From positions 62,001 to 126,000 of the forward strand of contig BJUU01000003.1 in the NCBI GenBank assembly GCA_007988785.1: 64,000 bases of DNA, given 5' to 3'. The notes beneath the pieces are model-generated. The model was not told the DNA's origin, made no database searches, and saw nothing but the letters and a program-made list of their open reading frames with translations. Position 1 is the first letter of the stretch; each line of letters begins with the position of its first letter. This stretch comes from Agrococcus baldri (GTDB taxonomy: Bacteria > Actinomycetota > Actinomycetes > Actinomycetales > Microbacteriaceae). The position numbers and the translations under genes are program-made. Positions 58,929-64,000 of the stretch are shown piece by piece.

Positions 58929-60633
58929 GGCTGCGCAGCCGGCACTGCCGGCCGCCGCCTACGCCGACCGGCTGGTCGCCTCGCTCGCCGCCGCGGGCGT
59001 CGCCGACGTGGTCGTCTGCCCGGGCTCGCGCTCGCAGGCGATCGCGCTCGCCGCCGCGCGGGCCGCGCGCGAGGGCAGCCTCGCCCTGCACGTGCGCATC
59101 GACGAGCGCAGCGCCGCCTTCTTGGCCCTCGGCCTCGCGCGCGAGACCGGCAGCCCCGCCGCGATCGTCGTCACGAGCGGCACCGCGCTCGCGAACCTGC
59201 ATCCGGCGATGCTCGAGGCGCACCACAGCGACGTGCCCCTCATCGCCGTCACCGCCGACCGGCCCGCAGAGCTGCAGGGCATCCGCGCCAACCAGACGAC
59301 GGCGCAGGCGGGCATCTTCGGCGAGGCCGCTCGCGTCGTGATCGATGTGGGGGCGGATGCGCTGCACGACCCCGAGGGCGACGCGGTCCGGGCGGTCCGG
59401 CTGTCGCTCGGCTGGCGCGACGGCGAGCCCGGTGCGGGCGCGCGCGGCGACGCGCTGCATACCGAGCCCGGCCCGGTCCAGCTGAACGTCGCCTTCCGCG
59501 ACCCGCTCTCGGGCGGCGAGCCCGTCGAGGCCCGGCCGGTCGAGGCCGTCGGCCGGCCGCCCGTGCCGACGGCGACGCTGCACCCCGCGCCCCGCACGGT
59601 CGTGATCGCGGGCGCCGACGCCGGCCCCGCGGCCGTCGACCTGGCCGAGGCGATCGGCGCGCCGCTCATCGCCGAGCCCACCTCCGGCGCCCGCTTCGGC
59701 CGCGCCCTCGTGCCGCACGGGCGCGACGTCATCGCGCAGCTGGGCGATGAGGTGCGACGGGTCGTGGTCGTCGGCCACCCGACGCTCGCCCGCGCGGTCA
59801 CGGCGCTCATCCGTCGCCCCGACGTCGAGGTCGTGGTGCTGGGCCGCGCGAACCAGGACAACGTGCGGGGCGGCGGCACCACCGCGGTGCTCACCGGCCG
59901 CATCGAGGTCGAGCCCTTCGAGCACGAGGCCGAGGGCGTCGGCGGCGCGTGGGTGGAGACGTGGCTCGCCGCCGGCCGCGCGCTCGCCGCCGAGCGCGAC
60001 GGGGGAGCGGCGCCCGACTCCGGCCTCAGCCGATCCGCGTACGCGCGGGCCGAGCTCGCCGAGGGGCGCACGGCCGTCACGCGGCGCGAGCTCGTCACGC
60101 AGGCCTGGGATCGCACCTGGCCGCACGATCGGCTCGTGGTGGCGGCCAGCCGGCTCATCCGCGAGCTCGACGCCTGGGCCGGCCCCAAGGCGGTGACGGC
60201 CCGCGCCAACCGCGGCCTCGCGGGCATCGACGGCACCGTCAGCACCGCATCCGGCATCGCCATCGCGCACGAGCGCTCGGGGGCACCGGGGCTCACGCGC
60301 CTGCTGATCGGCGACCTGGCCCTGCTGCACGACGCGAACGGCCTGCACGTGCCGCCCGGCGAGCCGCGGCCGCGCCTGCAGATCATCGTCGGCAACGACC
60401 GGGGCGGCAGCCTCTTCGAGCTGCTCGAGGTCGCCGGCAGCGCCGATCGCGGCGACTTCGAGCGGGTGCTGCGCACGCCCCACGAGGTCGACCTCGAGCA
60501 CCTCGCCGCCGCCTACGGCTGGCCCTACGAGCGCGTCACCGATCGCGCCGGGCTGCGCCGGGCGCTCTCGCAGGCGAGGCCGGGCATCATCGAGGCGGTG
60601 CTGGAAGGGGAACCACATGCGCAGCAGCTCTGA
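58903..60633 (+). CDS. menD: SEPHCHC synthase MenD
   Basis: A 576-residue thiamine-diphosphate enzyme that joins isochorismate and 2-oxoglutarate. The pyrimidine-binding domain has VVVCPGSRSQAIALAAARA and RIDERSAAFLALGLARETG; the diphosphate region has RLLIGDLALLHDANGL and IIVGNDRGGSLFELLE. ATG 58903 gives a normal length; longer frames upstream run through the PLDc_N gene. It overlaps the next gene by 17 bases. Confidence 0.94.
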   Translation: MAATPRVPEAAQPALPAAAYADRLVASLAAAGVADVVVCPGSRSQAIALAAARAAREGSLALHVRIDERSAAFLALGLARETGSPAAIVVTSGTALANLHPAMLEAHHSDVPLIAVTADRPAELQGIRANQTTAQAGIFGEAARVVIDVGADALHDPEGDAVRAVRLSLGWRDGEPGAGARGDALHTEPGPVQLNVAFRDPLSGGEPVEARPVEAVGRPPVPTATLHPAPRTVVIAGADAGPAAVDLAEAIGAPLIAEPTSGARFGRALVPHGRDVIAQLGDEVRRVVVVGHPTLARAVTALIRRPDVEVVVLGRANQDNVRGGGTTAVLTGRIEVEPFEHEAEGVGGAWVETWLAAGRALAAERDGGAAPDSGLSRSAYARAELAEGRTAVTRRELVTQAWDRTWPHDRLVVAASRLIRELDAWAGPKAVTARANRGLAGIDGTVSTASGIAIAHERSGAPGLTRLLIGDLALLHDANGLHVPPGEPRPRLQIIVGNDRGGSLFELLEVAGSADRGDFERVLRTPHEVDLEHLAAAYGWPYERVTDRAGLRRALSQARPGIIEAVLEGEPHAQQL

Positions 60634-61495
60634 TCACGACGCCGGCGGCCGCGTCGACGATGCCACCACCATCGTCATCACCGGCGGCGGCAGCGGCATC
60701 GGCCGGCTCGTCGCGCTCGGCGCGGCGCGCAGGGGCGCGCACGTCGTCGTCTGGGATCGCGACGGTGCCGCGGCGCGCAGCGTCGCGCACGAGGTCGCCG
60801 AGGCCGGCGGTCGCGGCTCGGCGATCGTCGTCGACCTGAGCGAGGCCGACGAGATCGAGCTCGCCGCCGCCGAGACGCTCGCGCTCGGCCCGGTCGACGT
60901 GCTCGTCAACAACGCCGGCGTGGTCTCCGGGCGGCCGCTGAGCGAGCTCACGGCGGCGCAGATCGACCGCACGATGCGCGTGAACGCGATCGCCCCCATG
61001 CTCGTCACGCGCGCGCTCCTGCCCGCGATGCGCGATCGCGGCCGCGGCCGCATCGTGACGGTCGCGAGCGCGGCGGGCTTCATCGGCGTCGCGGGCCAGA
61101 CCGACTACGCCGCGAGCAAGTTCGCGGCCGTCGGCTTCATGGAGTCGCTGCGGGCCGAGCTGCGCAAGGAGCGCTCGCCCATCACGACCCTCACGGTCGC
61201 GCCCTTCTACATCGACACCGGCATGTTCGACGGCGTCTCGACGAAGGTGCCGGCGCTGCTGCCGATCCTGTCGCAGGCGCGCGTCGCCACGCAGATCCTG
61301 GCCGCGATCGAGTCGCGCCGCACGCTGCTCGCGCTGCCGCCGCTCGTGCGGCTCGTGCCGGCCATCAAGGTGCTGCCGACCGCGCTCGCGGACCGGCTGG
61401 CGGATGCGCTGGGCGTCAACGAGGGCATGGACGGGTTCAGGGGGCGGCCGGCCGGGGCCGCGCAGCAGCCCGTCGACGGCGCCGGGGCCTCCTGA
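60617..61495 (+). CDS. Short-chain dehydrogenase/reductase
   Basis: The 292-residue SDR has cofactor motif VITGGGSGIGRLVALGAARRG, NNAG at VDVLVNNAGVVSG, and the catalytic Ser-Tyr-Lys in VASAAGFIGVAGQTDYAASKFAAVGF. After the core (to about 250) comes a C-terminal stretch like retinol-dehydrogenase-type SDRs (PPLVRLVPAIKVLPTALADRLADALGV). The substrate is unknown. The start overlaps menD. Confidence 0.87.
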   Translation: MRSSSDHDAGGRVDDATTIVITGGGSGIGRLVALGAARRGAHVVVWDRDGAAARSVAHEVAEAGGRGSAIVVDLSEADEIELAAAETLALGPVDVLVNNAGVVSGRPLSELTAAQIDRTMRVNAIAPMLVTRALLPAMRDRGRGRIVTVASAAGFIGVAGQTDYAASKFAAVGFMESLRAELRKERSPITTLTVAPFYIDTGMFDGVSTKVPALLPILSQARVATQILAAIESRRTLLALPPLVRLVPAIKVLPTALADRLADALGVNEGMDGFRGRPAGAAQQPVDGAGAS

Positions 61496-62646
61496 TGCGC
61501 TGGCCGTGGCAGCGGCGCCGCGAGGTGCCCGCCGTGCAGCCGGTGCCCGAGCCGGCGCAGCAGCGCTGGATGCTGCCGCGCACGCTCGTCGTGCTGCTGT
61601 CGATCATCGCCGCGATCGGCGTGCTCATCCTGCTGAGCCAGGTCGCGAGCTTCGTGACGCCGGTCTTCCTGGGCATCAACCTCGTCATCGCGGTGATGCC
61701 GCTGCAGCAGTGGCTGCTGCGCATCGGCATGCCGCGCGCGGTGGCGGCGCTCGCCTCGGTGCTGACGGTCTACGCCTTCCTGATCGCGCTGTTCTGGTCG
61801 ATCTACTGGTCGGTGCAGTCGCTCGTGGCCGAGCTGCCCGGCTACTCGGCCGAGTTCAACGCCATGTACCGCGACGTGCTCGGCTGGCTCGAGGGGCTCG
61901 GCATCTCGCAGGACGAGGCGCTGCAGCAGCTGCAGAGCGCGTTCAGCCCCAGCGCCATCGCCAGCGCGGTCGGCTCGCTCGCCTCGAACGCGGGCAGCGC
62001 GCTGGGCTTCCTCGCGACCCTGTTCGTCGTCATCTTCTTCCTCGCCTGGGATTCCATGGGGCTGCCGGAGCGCGTCAAGCGCATCGCCGCCACCAACCCG
62101 GGCATCGTGCGCGGCGTCGACCACTTCGCCGCCGGCGTGCAGCGCTACTGGGTGGTCGCGACCGTGTTCGGCCTCATCGTGTCGGCGCTCGACCTCGTGG
62201 CGCTCTCGGCGCTGGGAGTGCCGCTCGCGCTCGTGTGGGCCCTGTTCGCCTTCGTCACCAACTACATCCCCAACGTCGGCTTCGTGCTCGGCGTGATCCC
62301 GCCGACGCTCATGGCGCTGCTCGCCAACGGGCCGATCAACGCGCTGCTGACGGCGATCCTGTTCAGTGTCATCAACTTCGTCATGCAGTCGCTCATCCAG
62401 CCGAAGGTGGCGGGGGATGCGGTGGGCGTCACGCCCGCGACCTCGTTCCTGTCGCTGCTCGTCTGGGCGTTCGCGCTCGGCCCCATCGGCGCGCTGCTGG
62501 CGCTGCCGGCGACCCTCGCCGTGAAGACGCTGCTGATCGACCCCGACCCGAAGCTGGCCTGGGTGGGCAAGCTCATCACGAACAAGCTCGAGCCGCGCGA
62601 GGGCAGGCTCGGCAAGGCGATCGGGCCGGGGGTGCAGGGTCGGTAG
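61495..62646 (+). CDS. AI-2E family transporter (PerM-like permease)
   Basis: A 383-residue membrane protein with seven or eight helices and the family region FVTNYIPNVGFVLGVIPPTLMALLANG, ending LLVWAFALGPIGALLALPATLAVKTLL. Members export various small molecules or act as Na+/H+ antiporters; the cargo is unknown. Its ATG overlaps the SDR stop by one base. Confidence 0.87.
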   Translation: MRWPWQRRREVPAVQPVPEPAQQRWMLPRTLVVLLSIIAAIGVLILLSQVASFVTPVFLGINLVIAVMPLQQWLLRIGMPRAVAALASVLTVYAFLIALFWSIYWSVQSLVAELPGYSAEFNAMYRDVLGWLEGLGISQDEALQQLQSAFSPSAIASAVGSLASNAGSALGFLATLFVVIFFLAWDSMGLPERVKRIAATNPGIVRGVDHFAAGVQRYWVVATVFGLIVSALDLVALSALGVPLALVWALFAFVTNYIPNVGFVLGVIPPTLMALLANGPINALLTAILFSVINFVMQSLIQPKVAGDAVGVTPATSFLSLLVWAFALGPIGALLALPATLAVKTLLIDPDPKLAWVGKLITNKLEPREGRLGKAIGPGVQGR

Positions 62647-62655
62647 TCTCGGCGC

Positions 62656-63564
62656 ATGACCGAGATCACCGACGCTCTCCGCATCACCCGCTCCGTCCGC
62701 CTCGCGGATGTCGACCCCGGCTCGAAGCCGGGCTTCGTCGGCGACAAGCTCGCCGGCCAGCAGGCCCTGGCGGCGGGCGCGAAGCGGCTGGCCGAGCTGC
62801 AGGAGCGGCTCTACGCGGCGAGCCGGGCGGGCGACGAGCGCGCCGTGCTGCTGATGGTGCAGGGCATGGACACCTCCGGCAAGGGCGGCGTCATGCGGCA
62901 CGTGGTCGGCCAGGTCGACCCGCAGGGCGTGCGCATCAAGGCCTTCAAGGCGCCCACGGCAGCAGAGCAGCGCCACGACTTCCTGTGGCGCATCGAGCGC
63001 GAGCTGCCGGAGCCCGGCATGATCGGCGTCTTCGACCGCTCGCACTACGAGGATGTGCTCATCCACCGCGTCCGCGGACTCTCGCCCGCCGACGAGATCC
63101 AGGAGCGCTACGGCAGGATCGTCGAGTTCGAGCGCGAGATCGGCGAGCGCGGCATCCGGCTGGTCAAGGTGATGCTGCACATCTCCCGCGAGGAGCAGGG
63201 CGCCCGGCTGCTCGAGCGGCTCGACCGGCCCGACAAGCACTGGAAGTACAACCCGGGCGATGTCGACGAGCGCGAGCTCTGGGACGAGTACATGGAGGCC
63301 TACCAGGTCGCCATCAACCGCACGGCGCGCGCCTCGGCGCCCTGGCACGTGGTGCCCGCCGACCGCAAGTGGTACGCGCGGCTCGCGGTGCACGAGCTGC
63401 TGGTCGAGGCGCTCGAGGCGATCGATCCGCAGTGGCCGACCGCCGACTTCGACGTCGCGGCCGAGCGCGAGCGGCTCGTCGCGCTCGGCGGCGTGCCGGT
63501 GGCCGAGGATGCGCCGCTGCCCAAGAAGAAGAAGAGCAAGAAGAAGGGCAAGAAGCAGTCGTAG
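62656..63564 (+). CDS. Polyphosphate kinase 2 family protein
   Basis: A 302-residue P-loop kinase. Walker A is MVQGMDTSGKGGVMRHVVGQVDP, the lid/Walker B region is GVFDRSHYEDVLIHRVRGL, and the ending has HWKYNPGDVDERELWDEYMEAY. It uses polyphosphate to phosphorylate nucleotides (class I or III PPK2). A lysine-rich tail (KKKKSKKKGKKQ) may bind polyphosphate. TAGTCT lies six bases before ATG. Confidence 0.92.
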   Translation: MTEITDALRITRSVRLADVDPGSKPGFVGDKLAGQQALAAGAKRLAELQERLYAASRAGDERAVLLMVQGMDTSGKGGVMRHVVGQVDPQGVRIKAFKAPTAAEQRHDFLWRIERELPEPGMIGVFDRSHYEDVLIHRVRGLSPADEIQERYGRIVEFEREIGERGIRLVKVMLHISREEQGARLLERLDRPDKHWKYNPGDVDERELWDEYMEAYQVAINRTARASAPWHVVPADRKWYARLAVHELLVEALEAIDPQWPTADFDVAAERERLVALGGVPVAEDAPLPKKKKSKKKGKKQS

Positions 63565-63610
63565 GTCGAGGAGCGCTCGGGCGAGGCCCGAACGCGTCAC
63601 GACACCGGAG

Positions 63611-64000
63611 CTACGGCAGCGGGTCTGCGAGCGCGTCGGTGATCGGCCGCAGCTTCACACCGGTCTCGGCGAGCTCGGCGTCGGGGTCGCTGCCCGCCAC
63701 GATGCCGGCGCCGGCGAAGGCGCGGATCGCCCCGTCCGGCGCGATGTCGGCGCCGCGCAGCGCGATCACCCACTCGCCGCCGCCGTCGCCGTCGATCCAG
63801 CCCACCGGCCCCGCGTAGCGGCCCCGGTCGACGCCCTCGAGCTCGCGGATCAGCCGCAGCGACGCGGCGCGCGGCGTGCCCGCCACCGCAGCCGTGGGGT
63901 GCAGCCGCGCGAGCACGTCGAGGGTCGAGCGCCCGCCCAGCGTGCCGGTGATGTCGGTCGCCAGGTGCCACAGGTTGGGCAGCAGCAGCGGGAACGGCTC
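63611..64000 (-). CDS. menF: Isochorismate synthase MenF, C-terminal part
   Basis: The last 129 residues of a chorismate-binding enzyme; the gene enters from the right edge. The segments LHPTAAVAGTP, GRYAGPVGWIDGDGGGEWVIALRGA and IRAFAGAGIVAGSDPDAELAET are the conserved C-terminal blocks of isochorismate and anthranilate synthases. Next to menD and menA it is most likely MenF, the first step of menaquinone synthesis. Confidence 0.88.
   Translation of the reverse strand, partial: EPFPLLLPNLWHLATDITGTLGGRSTLDVLARLHPTAAVAGTPRAASLRLIRELEGVDRGRYAGPVGWIDGDGGGEWVIALRGADIAPDGAIRAFAGAGIVAGSDPDAELAETGVKLRPITDALADPLP

Overview
The window comes from the chromosome of a high-GC actinobacterium, most likely a Microbacteriaceae member (Agrococcus/Microbacterium-like). 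The arguments are: mycothiol-type arsenate reductases; a 32-residue bS22 ribosomal protein; a complete men cluster interleaved with CcsB/ResB/CcdA cytochrome c maturation genes; DUF4229 and PLDc_N-type small membrane proteins beside menA/menD; and a strong habit of placing a TANNNT-like -10 hexamer 6-7 nt before the start codon (leaderless mRNAs). The taxonomic call is inference from gene content.

Region 1-19,060 looks like a resistance island. From the left: a partial CoA-disulfide-reductase-like flavoprotein, an ArsO-like monooxygenase and two arsenate-mycothiol transferases, divergent from a pstSCAB operon that ends in an unusual OmpR-like protein with a degenerate receiver. Facing these comes an operon of thioredoxin reductase, Acr3 arsenite pump, an ArsR-ArsC fusion, a stand-alone ArsR and a third ArsC with a degenerate ArsR-like N-terminus. 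Next are a flavoprotein with a Cys-rich tail, divergent from another arsR plus an MFS pump. After that is a sulfur/persulfide operon (DUF2892, thioredoxin, rhodanese lipoprotein, TauE, MBL-rhodanese fusion, two tiny Cys-rich proteins) divergent from a CstR-like regulator with two identical palindromic operators. Together the genes would take up phosphate selectively, reduce arsenate, export arsenite and detoxify reactive sulfur.

At 19,060-19,663 lies a non-coding scar that ends in the 3' part of a tRNA gene (T-arm plus acceptor, no 5' half), the expected footprint of integration at a tRNA. From there the sequence reads as core chromosome.

Region 19,800-34,800: secreted CAP-domain/cell-wall-binding protein, cspA, tRNA-Arg(ACG), a 34-codon peptide gene with two GDDDIIM repeats, OsmC, a Na+/H+ antiporter, FKBP, glycolate-oxidase-like FAD enzyme, phosphatase, an Ogt-sigma-Ogt operon, asparaginase, peptidase E, amidotransferase, hydrolase, an OmpR-type regulator, upp and tadA.

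Region 34,800-50,900: small membrane proteins, a CDF transporter, proC, a YchJ-like protein, a duplicated STM3941-like protein, KtrA/KtrB potassium uptake, an ArsR-like regulator, bS22, GNAT, glutaredoxin-like protein, aspS, and the cytochrome c maturation set (TlpA-like, ccdA, resB, ccsB), followed by a DUF559 gene flanked by inverted repeats.

Region 50,900-64,000: menC, small membrane proteins, a tandem pair of unknown anchored proteins, menB, menE, menA, DUF4229, PLDc_N protein, menD, an SDR, an AI-2E-type permease, a PPK2 kinase and the 3' part of menF. The men and cytochrome c genes together supply the menaquinone and c-type cytochromes of an aerobic respiratory chain.
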